DNA from: Phoronis australis
Lineage: Eukaryota; Phoronida; Phoronidae
Reading direction: 5' to 3'
Assembly (NCBI GenBank): GCA_002633005.1
Contig: NMRA01000433.1
Span: forward strand, 224,891 to 288,890
DNA: 64,000 nt
Under the pieces are notes generated by a model. That model saw nothing but the letters and a program-made list of their open reading frames with translations. It did no database searches and was not told where the DNA came from. The position numbers and the translations under genes are program-made. How positions within the stretch are numbered: position 1 is the first letter of the stretch; every line of letters starts with the position of its first letter. This document shows positions 51,701-57,140 of the stretch, piece after piece.

Positions 51701-51955
51701 TTGCAAGCAATAGTATTGTACTCCTCGCATTCCGCAGGTGTTGGTCGCCTCAACGCCGGGTTTCGTTACAAAAGCAGCGTTCACGAACTCGGGCGTGCAT
51801 CGCTGCGGACGATTGTTTTCGTCGTAGCAGCTAACACGCTCCATTTCAGCTCTCGCCCCATAGTTTGCGATGATAATATTTAAGCATAAGGCGGCCAAAA
51901 TCATGGTACAAGTCCTCAAACTCGGAGATGTCAATCGAGTCCTTCCGAAGCCCAT
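3583..51955 (-). CDS. LAMC1: Laminin subunit gamma (gamma-1 type), 23 exons, 3' part missing
   Basis: Secreted basement-membrane glycoprotein chain that forms a heterotrimer with alpha and beta laminin chains. Joined coding exons (given high to low): 51955-51514, 40336-40035, 38732-38602, 31317-31139, 25269-25081, 21723-21606, 20753-20646, 19475-19339, 18705-18583, 18110-17935, 17261-17135, 16080-15853, 15452-15267, 14664-14535, 14013-13901, 13182-13039, 11338-11186, 10381-10238, 8251-8060, 7258-7113, 5349-5189, 4650-4513, 3760-3583. All junctions are GT-AG and phases agree, giving 3945 bases (1315 codons) with no stop. Layout: signal peptide 1-36, LN about 37-290, LE repeats about 292-530, L4/LamB about 536-695, LE repeats about 700-1045, coiled coil from about 1046. 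The order and many motifs match vertebrate LAMC1 (known family). The last ~290 residues, including the C-terminal cysteine and integrin-related end, are not in the window. Orthology to gamma-1 rather than gamma-2/3 is inferred from the complete LN domain and the nidogen motif. Confidence 0.95.
4170..4300 (+). repeat. Dispersed repeat family D, copy 2
   Basis: Reads ttgacacacttttgtttcca, gctgccattacacctgacaa, gtcgacatttgg and gcgcagcttgcgataggtca, in the same order and orientation as copy 1. Confidence 0.65.
4513..4650 (-). CDS. LAMC1: Laminin gamma exon 22: coiled coil
   Basis: Residues about 1210-1255. Begins [19 protein letters not shown] and continues [15 protein letters not shown]. The frame stays open past the exon, but the donor GA|GTATGC at 4511-4512 is chosen because it alone gives phase 2, needed for exon 23, and because the join reads RQDLPDLEG, similar to the SQDLEK of vertebrate gamma-1. 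Confidence 0.87.
4651..5188. other. Intron between laminin exons 21 and 22
   Basis: No gene, repeat array or mobile element recognised. Confidence 0.6.
5189..5349 (-). CDS. LAMC1: Laminin gamma exon 21: coiled coil
   Basis: Residues 1157-1209 plus two bases. Begins [19 protein letters not shown] and continues [12 protein letters not shown]. Acceptor ATTACCAG|GCC; the adjoining intron has about two tandem 60-bp copies carrying similar acceptor-like sequences. Donor AT|GTAAGT. Confidence 0.9.
5350..5498. repeat. Two tandem ~60-bp copies starting at the exon 21 acceptor
   Basis: Two copies begin aatgaatagaa and end cagtg(t/c)ctggcct; a partial related stretch (ggcctggtaatgatagcaac) overlaps the exon 21 acceptor itself. 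On the minus strand the copies hold acceptor-like accatcag/gccag. Confidence 0.65.
5507..5589 (+). mobile_element. LINE-like 3' tail, copy 1
   Basis: Reads agggccccatggaaagcagt, gggctaccttcatt and ends in (aaat)n. The same sequence occurs at 9349-9434. A conserved 3' end followed by a microsatellite is the usual form of 5'-truncated non-LTR insertions. Family not determined. Confidence 0.5.
5755..5951. repeat. 33-bp minisatellite, six copies
   Basis: Unit starts tattgttcaacagcaggt and continues aaaccaaggacatag. Six almost identical copies. Because 33 is divisible by three, both strands stay open, which produces fake repetitive ORFs. It lies inside a laminin intron. Confidence 0.95.
6080..6765 (+). 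repeat. Dispersed repeat family C, copy 1, ending in a small inverted repeat
   Basis: Shares ordered blocks with 22040-22560: aagataactcaaaaac-like start, gagtgcgaacaaa, atgtcagagcaaca and the cttggcgaaattt end. The end itself is a hairpin (cttggcgaaatt at 6731 and aatttcaccaag). Lies in the intron between exons 20 and 21. Confidence 0.45.
7113..7258 (-). CDS. LAMC1: Laminin gamma exon 20: coiled coil
   Basis: Residues about 1108-1156. Begins [20 protein letters not shown] and shows heptad-like spacing of Leu, Ile, Val and Ala. Acceptor TTTCCAG|GC, donor GAG|GTACTC, phase 0 out. Confidence 0.9.
7259..8059. other. Intron between laminin exons 19 and 20
   Basis: Apart from a short stretch resembling repeat family A in inverted orientation near 7760-7800, nothing is recognised. 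Confidence 0.5.
8060..8251 (-). CDS. LAMC1: Laminin gamma exon 19: start of coiled coil
   Basis: Residues about 1044-1107. Reads [20 protein letters not shown], then [17 protein letters not shown]. The CPPCY pair corresponds to the cysteines that bond the three laminin chains at the top of the long arm (known for the family). Acceptor TCGCAG|AC, donor G|GTACAA. Confidence 0.94.
8772..9086. other. Stretch open on both strands inside an intron, of unknown nature
   Basis: About 100 codons are open on the plus strand (8772-9086) and 97 on the minus strand (8789-9079). The sequence repeats gattctgtagc twice. No domain was recognised in either translation. It may be a transposon fragment or chance; there are no matching splice signals that would put it into the laminin transcript. 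Confidence 0.3.
9189..9246. repeat. Short tandem duplication, ~27 bp x 2
   Basis: tatttaccatagacatctta followed by tatgg occurs twice in a row with a third partial copy. Confidence 0.85.
9349..9434 (+). mobile_element. LINE-like 3' tail, copy 2
   Basis: Reads agggccctcttggaaagcag, gaggccaccctcatt and aatatcacaataataaat, ending in (aaat)n, the same as at 5507-5589. Confidence 0.5.
10238..10381 (-). CDS. LAMC1: Laminin gamma exon 18: last LE repeat
   Basis: Residues about 996-1043. Reads [19 protein letters not shown], then [18 protein letters not shown]. It corresponds to the final LE repeat before the coiled coil; an NLT site may be glycosylated. Donor G|GTAGGT. Confidence 0.94.
10382..11185. 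other. Intron between laminin exons 17 and 18
   Basis: No gene or clear repeat; a weak resemblance to family A near 10850 was not firm enough to call. Confidence 0.5.
11186..11338 (-). CDS. LAMC1: Laminin gamma exon 17: LE repeat
   Basis: Residues about 945-995. Reads [18 protein letters not shown], then [17 protein letters not shown]. Acceptor TTTTCAG|GT, donor G|GTGTGT. Confidence 0.94.
12486..12536. repeat. Tandem duplication of about 29 bp
   Basis: cgtagacttcagataaac occurs twice, 29 bases apart, within the intron between laminin exons 16 and 17. Confidence 0.8.
12640..13038. repeat. Degenerate minisatellite ending at the exon 16 donor
   Basis: Variants of a ~35-bp unit such as ttgaccactgtccactcttg and atactaccca repeat with many changes, and the last variant (ccgttgtccatactaac) includes the splice donor of exon 16 on the minus strand. 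Confidence 0.6.
13039..13182 (-). CDS. LAMC1: Laminin gamma exon 16: LE repeat
   Basis: Residues about 897-944. Reads [16 protein letters not shown], then [17 protein letters not shown] and GYWNLASG. Donor GTTAGT, a weaker donor; a degenerate tandem array runs right up to it on the intron side. Confidence 0.93.
13183..13900. other. Intron between laminin exons 15 and 16
   Basis: Holds no recognised gene; a short direct repeat (ccaatcggaat-like) occurs near 13739 and 13769. Confidence 0.5.
13901..14013 (-). CDS. LAMC1: Laminin gamma exon 15: LE repeat continuing the nidogen-binding module
   Basis: Residues about 859-896. Reads [20 protein letters not shown] and [17 protein letters not shown], close to the vertebrate sequence after the nidogen loop. 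Acceptor TTTCAG|T, donor G|GTAGGT. Confidence 0.94.
14535..14664 (-). CDS. LAMC1: Laminin gamma exon 14: LE repeat with nidogen-binding motif
   Basis: Residues 816-859. Reads [19 protein letters not shown], then [19 protein letters not shown]. The heptapeptide NIDSNAV (residues 848-854, bases 14549-14569) corresponds to the nidogen-binding loop NIDPNAV of vertebrate gamma-1. Asp, second Asn and Val, the known key residues, are kept; Pro is Ser. Donor GTAAGT. Confidence 0.95.
15015..15225 (+). repeat. Dispersed repeat family A, copy 3
   Basis: Lies in the intron between laminin exons 13 and 14. Blocks cgcacaaaaa, catttttcaaagg, cgcagtacaaact, gtgaagaaatttgac and ataccgtgtgcc align with copy 2. 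Confidence 0.65.
15267..15452 (-). CDS. LAMC1: Laminin gamma exon 13: LE repeats of block 2
   Basis: Residues about 754-815. Reads [20 protein letters not shown], then [13 protein letters not shown] and [10 protein letters not shown]. Donor G|GTAGGT, phase 1 out. Confidence 0.94.
15853..16080 (-). CDS. LAMC1: Laminin gamma exon 12: end of L4 and first LE of block 2
   Basis: Residues about 678-753. Starts [14 protein letters not shown], then [37 protein letters not shown] and [13 protein letters not shown]. This is the split LE repeat that resumes after the L4 insertion. Acceptor TTCAG|GT, donor G|GTGGGT. Confidence 0.94.
16081..17134. other. Intron between laminin exons 11 and 12
   Basis: Contains the inverted-repeat element at 16398-16575; no other feature recognised. 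Confidence 0.6.
16398..16575. mobile_element. MITE-like element with ~48-bp terminal inverted repeats
   Basis: Left end gttccttagtcaaaa followed by gatctctgagctcggagaga; the right end is the reverse complement, closing with gtaaggaac. Total 178 bases, too short to code. The long nearly perfect arms suggest a recent or conserved non-autonomous DNA element. Target duplication not clear. Confidence 0.75.
17135..17261 (-). CDS. LAMC1: Laminin gamma exon 11: C-terminal L4 (LamB) domain
   Basis: Residues 636-677. Reads [19 protein letters not shown] and [15 protein letters not shown], matching the conserved IKIRGTYS of LamB domains. Donor GTAAGT, phase 1 out. Confidence 0.94.
17262..17934. other. 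Intron between laminin exons 10 and 11
   Basis: Nothing recognised beyond AT-rich sequence. Confidence 0.5.
17935..18110 (-). CDS. LAMC1: Laminin gamma exon 10: central L4 (LamB) domain
   Basis: Residues about 577-635. Reads [19 protein letters not shown], then [13 protein letters not shown], typical LamB core strands. Acceptor CTTCAG|AG, donor CAG|GTATAG, phase 0 out. Confidence 0.94.
18226..18293. repeat. 14-bp tandem repeat, about four copies
   Basis: Unit atgtcaccgacatc, located about 120 bases upstream of the exon 10 acceptor. Confidence 0.9.
18583..18705 (-). CDS. LAMC1: Laminin gamma exon 9: start of L4 (LamB) domain
   Basis: Residues about 536-576. Reads [20 protein letters not shown] and AVLYFSAP. 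The acceptor used is ACAG|GTCAGG: it keeps phase, whereas the AG three codons' worth of bases away at TCAG|GAA would not. Confidence 0.9.
18706..19338. other. Intron between laminin exons 8 and 9
   Basis: No feature recognised. Confidence 0.5.
19339..19475 (-). CDS. LAMC1: Laminin gamma exon 8: end of LE block 1 and partial LE before L4
   Basis: Residues about 490-535. Reads [17 protein letters not shown], then [16 protein letters not shown], the conserved CFCFGHSSVC-like sequence that leads into the L4 domain in gamma chains. Donor GTAAGT. Confidence 0.94.
19845..19921. repeat. 25-bp tandem repeat, three copies
   Basis: Unit catggaaactttggcag followed by (c/t)gagtagt, three copies in a row. 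Confidence 0.9.
20085..20565. repeat. Long compound minisatellite of 33- and 32-bp units
   Basis: First part has ~33-bp units around gctcagataccgaggtgata; second part has ~32-bp units around ccagatacccaggtgatatt. The two units are clearly related. The array is about 480 bases long and ends some 80 bases from the laminin exon 7 donor. Its long open frame on the minus strand is a by-product. Confidence 0.93.
20646..20753 (-). CDS. LAMC1: Laminin gamma exon 7: LE repeat 4 (first part)
   Basis: Residues about 454-489. Reads [16 protein letters not shown], then [16 protein letters not shown]. Acceptor TTTTTCAG|A with a T-rich tract. The donor side lies about 80 bases from a long minisatellite. 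Confidence 0.93.
20754..21605. other. Intron between laminin exons 6 and 7
   Basis: No gene recognised. The stretch around 21400-21560 ends with ggagaaatttgac and may be a remnant of repeat family A. Confidence 0.45.
21606..21723 (-). CDS. LAMC1: Laminin gamma exon 6: LE repeat 3 (part)
   Basis: Residues about 415-453. Reads [20 protein letters not shown] and [16 protein letters not shown]. Acceptor TTCTAG|GC, donor AG|GTAGGT, phase 2 out into exon 7. Confidence 0.94.
22040..22560 (+). repeat. Dispersed repeat family C, copy 2
   Basis: Blocks aaataactcgagaaaggtaa, agtatgcgaacaaag, atgacagagtaacaggc and ttgccaagtaat match copy 1 in order. Lies in the intron between exons 5 and 6. Confidence 0.45.
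24883..24949. repeat. 33-bp tandem duplication
   Basis: tataatggtaacccatgcac followed by (a/g)tttgtttaca occurs twice in a row. Confidence 0.88.
25081..25269 (-). CDS. LAMC1: Laminin gamma exon 5: LE repeat 2
   Basis: Residues 352-414. Reads [18 protein letters not shown], then [18 protein letters not shown] and [10 protein letters not shown], matching LE2 of gamma-1 chains. Acceptor TTTGCAG|CC, donor G|GTAAGG, phase 1 out. Confidence 0.94.
   Translation of the reverse strand, partial: PVSVMDCPTGVILMTISTRRLGMAAIVWTVATTRMDQTVNVAWTISTDAPRTTAVSPAYAMK
25270..31138. other. 5.9-kb intron between laminin exons 4 and 5
   Basis: No coding sequence recognised. The sequence near 28140-28250 ends ggagaaatttgg, suggesting another decayed family A copy. 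A run of aaacaacaaaaac repeats is at 28040-28105. Confidence 0.45.
31139..31317 (-). CDS. LAMC1: Laminin gamma exon 4: LE repeat 1
   Basis: Residues 292-351. Starts [10 protein letters not shown] and continues [20 protein letters not shown], a laminin-type EGF-like repeat with eight-cysteine spacing. The acceptor (ATTACAG|C) is unusual: the intron bases just upstream are a 17-bp tandem repeat rather than a normal polypyrimidine tract. Donor GTAAGT, phase 1 out. Confidence 0.94.
31322..31488. repeat. 17-bp minisatellite abutting the exon 4 splice acceptor
   Basis: About ten copies of aatcaaccaatcaacaa. The array starts only about four bases from the acceptor AG of laminin exon 4, so on the transcribed strand the branch-point and pyrimidine-tract region consists of ttgttgattggttgatt units. 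Confidence 0.95.
31489..32652. other. Intron segment between the 17-bp array and the duplicated block
   Basis: No gene or mobile element recognised. Confidence 0.5.
32653..33458. repeat. 806-bp block, first copy of a near-identical duplication
   Basis: Starts tattaggatgtgggcact and ends ctggtaaaggtgataca. Repeated at 33752-34558 with only two visible changes near its end. The second copy begins right after a single N, which points to an assembly cause. It carries a 79-codon open frame in both copies, with no domain recognised. Confidence 0.95.
33461..33622. mobile_element. Palindromic (foldback) element, ~160 bp
   Basis: Outer arms tagattattacatg and catgtaataatcta; inner arms gagaattatcgcccgagggg and its complement around a four-base loop. 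The sequence contains gttatccccc and gataattctccaaaatccac. It is absent from the second duplicated block. Whether it is a whole MITE or part of a larger element running to the N at 33751 is not clear. Confidence 0.75.
33751..33751. other. Single-N assembly join
   Basis: Single ambiguous base exactly at the start of the second copy of an 806-bp duplication. Other single Ns are at 52686, 53331, 59050 and 63062; the one at 59050 lies inside a microsatellite. Confidence 0.95.
33752..34558. repeat. 807-bp block, second copy of the near-identical duplication
   Basis: Same as 32653-33458 (offset 1099, then 1100 after a one-base insertion in gatggggcaa). The copy continues into unique intron sequence, whereas the first runs into the palindromic element. 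Confidence 0.95.
34559..38601. other. Remaining intron before laminin exon 3
   Basis: Contains the inverted family A copy at 35620-35880. No exon or gene recognised in the rest. Confidence 0.5.
35620..35880 (-). repeat. Dispersed repeat family A, inverted copy
   Basis: On the minus strand this reads ttttgcaccaaaataatt, tttcaaagg, gcatctgcaaagtac, then tgtcggccatattgtgtgc, the same order of blocks as the plus-strand copies. Confidence 0.6.
38602..38732 (-). CDS. LAMC1: Laminin gamma exon 3: end of LN domain
   Basis: Residues 249-291 plus two bases. Reads [20 protein letters not shown] and then [12 protein letters not shown], the standard end of an LN domain just before the first LE repeat. 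Donor GTACGT. The split codon with exon 4 gives Ile where vertebrate gamma-1 has Arg. Confidence 0.93.
39080..39260 (-). repeat. Dispersed repeat family A, inverted partial copy
   Basis: On the minus strand reads gccaaaattgtcattttcaa and acaaaggctgattggcttgc, matching the first half of copies 2 and 3. A short related stretch also occurs near 7760-7800. Confidence 0.5.
40035..40336 (-). CDS. LAMC1: Laminin gamma exon 2: main part of LN domain
   Basis: Residues 148-248. Reads [20 protein letters not shown], then [20 protein letters not shown] and STLEGRPS, all hallmarks of the laminin gamma LN domain used in polymerisation of the laminin network. Acceptor CAG|GA, donor CAG|GTGAGG, phase 0 out. 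The intron upstream, about 11 kb, is the longest in the gene, as is common for first introns. Confidence 0.95.
40590..40815 (+). repeat. Dispersed repeat family A, diverged copy
   Basis: Contains tttttcccacttttcaaagg and, about 110 bases later, cttgtcggccatgctgtc, which correspond to the start and end blocks of the family. The middle is poorly conserved. Confidence 0.45.
41524..41951. mobile_element. MITE-like element, ~430 bp
   Basis: Left end tagagtgccgtttatac; right end gtctaaacgggactaa, its imperfect reverse complement. Further inward, ttgacacggatcagctgaca and tgacacgggtcaatttgctc form a second inverted pair. Internal sequence is GC-richer than the surroundings and lacks a recognisable transposase. 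Confidence 0.55.
43425..43710 (+). repeat. Dispersed repeat family B, copy 1
   Basis: In laminin intron 1. Shares cttcacaacctg, tgactcg, gtatttattccaagaca, aactcccca and acatgaattttgtgattcc with copies at 46475 and 48338. Confidence 0.65.
44690..44894 (+). mobile_element. LINE-like 3' end with (TTA)n tail
   Basis: Contains ggaccatgctggatattagc, an internal hairpin (agcctttggctaaggc), then ctctataaataaagtctatt and attattattatt. An AATAAA followed by a trinucleotide microsatellite is typical of non-LTR retrotransposon 3' ends. No coding part present. Confidence 0.55.
46475..46690 (+). repeat. Dispersed repeat family B, copy 2
   Basis: Blocks ttccacaacctgtttcggct, gcatttatttcatgac, aaactccccgcaatatgg and gcatggattttcgaac align with copies 1 and 3. 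Confidence 0.65.
47690..47810 (-). mobile_element. Possible retroelement 3' fragment
   Basis: The minus strand reads SSGDGV, a stop, then [15 protein letters not shown]. The phrase ETCQVDLK is reminiscent of sequences downstream of GIY-YIG retroelement ORFs in invertebrates. A weak call from motif memory. Confidence 0.25.
48338..48640 (+). repeat. Dispersed repeat family B, copy 3
   Basis: Blocks ctccacaacctgttttgact, gcattagtccaagacata, aactctccatatagcatgg and catgaattttgtaattcc align with the other copies. Confidence 0.65.
51514..51955 (-). CDS. LAMC1: Laminin gamma exon 1: start codon, signal peptide, first part of LN domain
   Basis: Residues 1-147. The first in-frame ATG is at 51953-51955, in a strong context (G at -3 and G at +4); the frame is open further upstream but without an ATG. 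A basic N-region and a hydrophobic stretch ([12 protein letters not shown]) are followed by a likely cleavage site after YGARA (residue 36). The mature part opens with an LN domain: [28 protein letters not shown] and a conserved NLT glycosylation site near the exon end. A second Met at residue 18 would also leave a signal peptide. Donor GTAAGT, phase 1. The 5' UTR and promoter were not identified. Confidence 0.95.
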
Positions 51956-52606
51956 CGCTGCTGCGGGACGATTGAGCTGAATGCAAAGCAGTGATTTCCG
52001 GAAGGGAAACAACGAAAAAGCACTTATTGACCTGAACCACTGCGACCCCGTTTGCCGAGTGGACAAACGAATTACATCAAGACCTTACGCAAGATGGATT
52101 GAGGGTGGGTTCTGGTATGTAACGGGTTTCCGTTAATTTCTCAATTATTGTGGAGTTTTACACAACGTATTGTAGTTGTGGTCCTCACCATGAGTTGGGT
52201 CACTGAGGTTGCCCTTCATAGCACCGTGGGCAGAATGCTCTGGGTTTTTTTTTACTCAATGGCCAACTTGCCTACCCCAATGAGTGTAGGTCTATTTCTG
52301 TCAGTTGTAGGTTAAACTACTTCTGGTAGACATGCATCAGTAATTGATCCAAGAAAAACGTGAAATTTTTGGTAATACTCTTTATCGTTCCTTGTGGCAG
52401 CACAATTCATCAATTGACTAAACCGATGTTTTGAATCTTGCATAGTATGTTTAATGAACAATGACGGCAAATCAATAGGTTTTTATGTCACTACGAGTCC
52501 ATGTGAAGGCAAGCATTATAGCGGGCGCAAACTAGCAACCCCCTCCCCCCCCCCCGTCGGCCTGATTCAGATTTACATGCCCCACCCTCCCTCCCAACGA
52601 CCCCCT

Positions 52607-52766
52607 CGCCAATTTCACAATCCCTAAGCTTTCGTAATTGATATAAAGTTCGTTTTTGGGCACTGAATATTCTTTCACGTTTGATNCGCCAATTTCACAG
52701 GTCTAAGCTTTTCGTATTTGATATAAAGTTCGTTTTTTCCGCACTGAATATTCTTTCACGTTTGAT
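52607..52766. repeat. ~79-bp direct repeat on both sides of a single N
   Basis: cgccaatttcaca begins and actgaatattctttcacgtt ends both copies (52607-52685 and 52687-52766), separated only by the N at 52686. They differ at a few positions. Confidence 0.9.
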
Positions 52767-54721
52767 ATGAGACTCATATTCTGTCATGGTTACACTGGCA
52801 GTACACGTTGCCTCTTGGAGATAGCTAAGAAACTATCCTCGAATCCATTTTCCACTTGATCCATGGCAGGACAACCTCACTTTGCTGCCAAATCATTTCG
52901 TGTCAATAATAAAACATTTTATCAGCTTGAAAATAAAATGTTTCGAATCGTGCATCACCATCTGCCGCCGGAGAGAACTACGAAGCTAAGTTATGCCTCA
53001 GCTACGAAATAATTTGTATCTAAAATCCCATCAAACCATGGAACGAGTGAAATGCGGATGTTGCGGGAGCTTCAAAACCAAAATCATGGAGGTGGAATAC
53101 TACATGGTTGGCTTAACGAAATGGCTTGGAGGCAAGTCTCAAAAAACCCAAGCAACTGTTGCCTAACGTCTTTCATGGTCAATAATTGATGACAATGCAG
53201 AATTCAGTTTAGAGTCTGCGCACTAAAAACGGACTCTCAACAAAGTCACAGTGCCCATTCAACTTGAAAAAGAGTTCGTTTGGTTTTTAAGAGTAGGCCT
53301 ACAAGACTTTCCAAAGAAACATTTAAGGATNACTCTATCCTTTAATTTCACTTTTAGCCTTATAGCTAACTTCACCAATCGAAATATATCACAAAAATAG
53401 GAACAATTCGTAAACTACAGACCCCCACGTATATTTACGCTTCTTCGTGCATAGACTTCGTAGAATTAAATGTTCCATAGCATTCCACTGTGGCGGCCAT
53501 TTTATTGGTGCACCACCAGGAAATTCAAAACTCAACTTAAAGTCTCTCCACTAAATTTTGTCTATTTAAAAAATGAAGTTATGAAAGAGAATTATTGGTG
53601 AGTAAATTTCGAATACATTGATTTGCGTCAAAATTCTTTTAGTCAATACTTTAACCAAACCGATACGGAAAGAGTATCTTTAAGTTTCGTACAATCAAAC
53701 TTTGTATCATAAAAGTGCATGTATTACCATACTGTATAACTGTGTGTGCACAGCCTACTGTAGGTGGCTGCCGTAGTTAGTATCAAAATCAATAAGCTCA
53801 GATAGATACAATTTTTTAAATGGTCCGAACTAGTGAGGTACACAATCTTCCGTATTGAGAATGACCCGGCAGAAAGGTCTCCAACATATTTGTAAAAAAT
53901 AAGCGTGGTATCGTTTATCCCAAAGACGACTGTTTGGTTTCCGCACAACGACGCCGAAGATATTGTTACTCCACAGAGCTTTTTTGCAGTGCTGGAGTAC
54001 CTAAAGCTTTATCTTCTTCGCTACACATGTCGAAAATAATGACAAATTCATGGACCAATACCTCGATAGTTGGCACGACCAATTTAATATACAGTTAGTC
54101 ATTTATCACTGGTCCATCATCTTCTACGGATCTAACGGATAAGGTGTCTTCAAGGGTATAGAGTTGGCTTGTGTATTCCGTTCTCTAGACATGTAAACGT
54201 GTTCTCTAATCACGATCAAGAGCGGTGATTTTGCGACTACTCGTGTAGACAAGAGGGGAACAGCAAGAGCGGCCGATTATGGGCTTGTTCATAATCAGGG
54301 TGTCATTTTCTTTGGCTGTCGATTGATTCAGTCAGTTAAAACGTACAGGGCCTGTTTGTCATCTCTGTTACCAACCGTTGGGTCGATTCAAGCTGCTAGT
54401 ATTCCACTATACTGCCTCCGTGCCCGTAGCCAGCATTGAGCAGGGGGTACTAGTTCGAATTTCTAGAACGGTGGACCTTTCATATTTTCCAAAACGTCGA
54501 CACTATAGTATTCAGTAAGGCCGTTGACGCAGCTTAATGAGGGGAAGGAAATTCTGTATACACAACGATGTTCCTGAGATGTGACGGAATTTGTAATACC
54601 AGAAGTGAGGATGCTATGATGGTTGCTCATAAATCACAGGATGTGGTGGTCCAGAAAGAGAACGTTCTCGCGTTAACTCCAGTCAAAATTTCAAATCAGG
54701 CATCAGCTTAAGTGAGTGATT

Positions 54722-54873
54722 CAGTTGCGGATTTAGACGGGGGCCAAGGGAACCATGCGCCCCCCTCCTAAAATCCTCTCAGGTTCCATTTGGCAGTTCG
54801 GGTGTGCGAATTTCTGACGAAATCCTGGCTAATTCTCTGCCCTAGCCCCTCCTAGCTCCTGGATCCGGCCCTG
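54722..54873. mobile_element. Non-autonomous hAT-like element, copy 1
   Basis: Ends cagttgcggatttag and ctggatccggccctg are imperfect inverted repeats. The inside shares ttccatttggcagtt, gtgcgaatttctgacg and tggctaat with 59536-59692. CAG...CTG ends suggest hAT, but the superfamily is not certain. Confidence 0.6.
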
Positions 54874-55013
54874 TGATTACACCTCATTACATACTCGGAA
54901 GGAAATATGAAGTTAAGTCGAAGAATGACTTGATGACATTGTTTATCTGGTTGTATTTTTGCGTGTTACTTAACTTGCTTACATCGCTGGAAATAGGAAC
55001 AGCCCACTATTTC

Positions 55014-55650
55014 GCAGGTTCACTACTCCGAAGGTTCACTGCTCCGAATATCTAAAATTTCGGACTCAGGTGTATTTTTTACTTTACATGCACCTATACG
55101 GAAAACAACGCCCCGGTACTAAAAACACTTTGTTTGGATTTCATGCGCATGCGAAATTGGCAGCATGTCTTTTACGAATATGGAAAAATGAGTGCGTACT
55201 TGCATTTTAAAAGAATAGGAAGTAGGAATATTGGCGAATTATTAACCACGACACATTCATAAATCCATGCCAAGATCACATCGTAGCCCGTCTGAAAAGT
55301 TAAGGGCCTTAGGGCCCCTGCACCTCAATCGCATTCAAGCAATCACGCGCACGGTAGGGTCGAAACTAAACGTAGTCAGTAGCCCACCATGTCCCTGCCA
55401 GTCTTCACGAAGTCAGAGTGTCCCATTCAGTCTTCTTAACCGGTTGGTTGCCGCAGACCTGCCGACCTGTGCCCTACATCTTGTCCCTGTAGTCAATGAG
55501 CCGTGAGCACACAATCGGAGTCAATAAAAGTTGGAGTTCTAGTTCTGGAATTGTGGAAAATTAAAGTAATGACAGAAAGTTGCGAACCTTCGGAGTAGTG
55601 AACCTTCCGGAGTAGTGGACCTTCGGAGTAGTGAACCTTTGGCATAATGA
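55014..55650. mobile_element. Possible foldback element with short-repeat ends
   Basis: At 55014-55049 the sequence repeats ggttcactactccgaa; at 55585-55650 the reverse complement ttcggagtagtgaacc occurs three to four times. The inverted arrays enclose about 540 bases with a 79-codon plus-strand open frame (55267-55506) of unknown nature. Confidence 0.45.
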
Positions 55651-56689
55651 CGTGTAACCTCGGAAATCTTTTCCATCAAGTTTGTTGCTCGTATGAAGTT
55701 TGCAGGGCTGTGCACCATTGACAATGATTGACAAGAGAATACTTTCTTAATTGACCAAAGTTGAGATCTAGGTCTACTTTCCCGACTTGAAAGTGAACAT
55801 GCACGTCGGATTTTTTTCAGTGCAAGAAAACACGATTGTCATTGTCTGGTTTTTGAGAACGACGGAGGACGGCCTAGAGTGAACTTACCGTCAGCGTGTA
55901 CTGAATTTAAAAGACGGAAACGCACACACGCGTACATGCATGTCAATCCATCAATCCACAATCAATGTGGACACTGGATGAACAACATATTTACATATTT
56001 GACGATCACCTTCAATTCGAAATATGAAAACGCCTGCACTTCTACCGTACTATGGTAGCAATTATACCGAAATAGCAGAATAACAAATTTTCATTACTAG
56101 CTTATTTGCCATTGTAGTTAGTAAGACCAGGTGCTGCAACAAACTTGGTGTTGTTGTTCATCTGGATATGCTAGGGCTGGACCTTTTCCGTGGGGCGATC
56201 GAGCCCCCCTCCCCCCCCCCAGGCTAGAAGCCTGGTGTCTATGTCTTTTGTTAGCCCAAAAGTCACATACATTCGGAAGTAGTCAACAGAACTTCTCCTT
56301 AACTGGACGCGATAACGTTGCTTTGCGTGGAAATGCAAATACACAGGAACAAAAAATGATGTTCTGAATACAAAAGATGGCCTGTGGATACTTCAAATTG
56401 GAAAAAAAAGAATAAACCGGTACCCGTCCCCAGTAATATTAGCTTAAAACGAGATGGACTGCACAATTCCATTTACTTGGGAGGTCCGCGTATGCTCGCA
56501 TTTAGCATCGTCGAAGCCCGCTCCAAAAAGCGTCAATAGTATACGACACAGAGGCCTGTGAAGGTCGAGGTCTCGTGATCACTCATGTCGCTTCACACAC
56601 AGGATATATTTCGTTCTTTTCTCTACTTCGCCGACCATAGTAGATACTTATTTTCTGCAGTGCATCCAATATACACTCCGGCCAACCCG

Positions 56690-57140
56690 CGATCGAGAAC
56701 GACCAGAAGGCCATCGAGAATGAAATTTGGCGCGAGAAGCGAAGCCGGGCAAGGTAAGTAAATTTGATAAATTTTCGTTGTTTTTACTTCCAATGTGAAA
56801 ACAGAGATATGATTTCAAGGCGTAACACATTCAGGAACAGCAGGTAGAGGTTTAAGCTAGTGTTTCTCCCAATTATAGGAGAAAAGTTACGTTGACCGAG
56901 GCATCGCTTTAGCCGAAGGTGATATGAATATCATGTTGGCTGTTATTTTTGGCACTAAATCAATAAATTGACCATGGAGTCATGAAGAAATGACGCGTGG
57001 AAATATAACGCAACGGTCGTTTTTTGTAGTTTTGTCAGGATCTCTGATTTTTCGACGCTTTTTTGTTGAAAGATGCGATCGAGAACGCAACGATAAGTGA
57101 TCAGGAACGCAAATTTGTATTTGTTTATGCGATCGGGAAC
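56690..57140. repeat. Direct repeat around gcgatcgagaacg
   Basis: gcgatcgagaacg followed after ~25 bases by aaatt occurs at 56690 and 57074, with a third short copy (gcgatcgggaac) at 57128. Possibly parts of an unrecognised element. Confidence 0.45.

Noticed and set aside
51506-52066. Laminin start at 52066, giving 37 extra N-terminal residues
   Set aside because: The codon there is TTG, not ATG. The first in-frame ATG is at 51953-51955 with a good context and is followed by a signal peptide.
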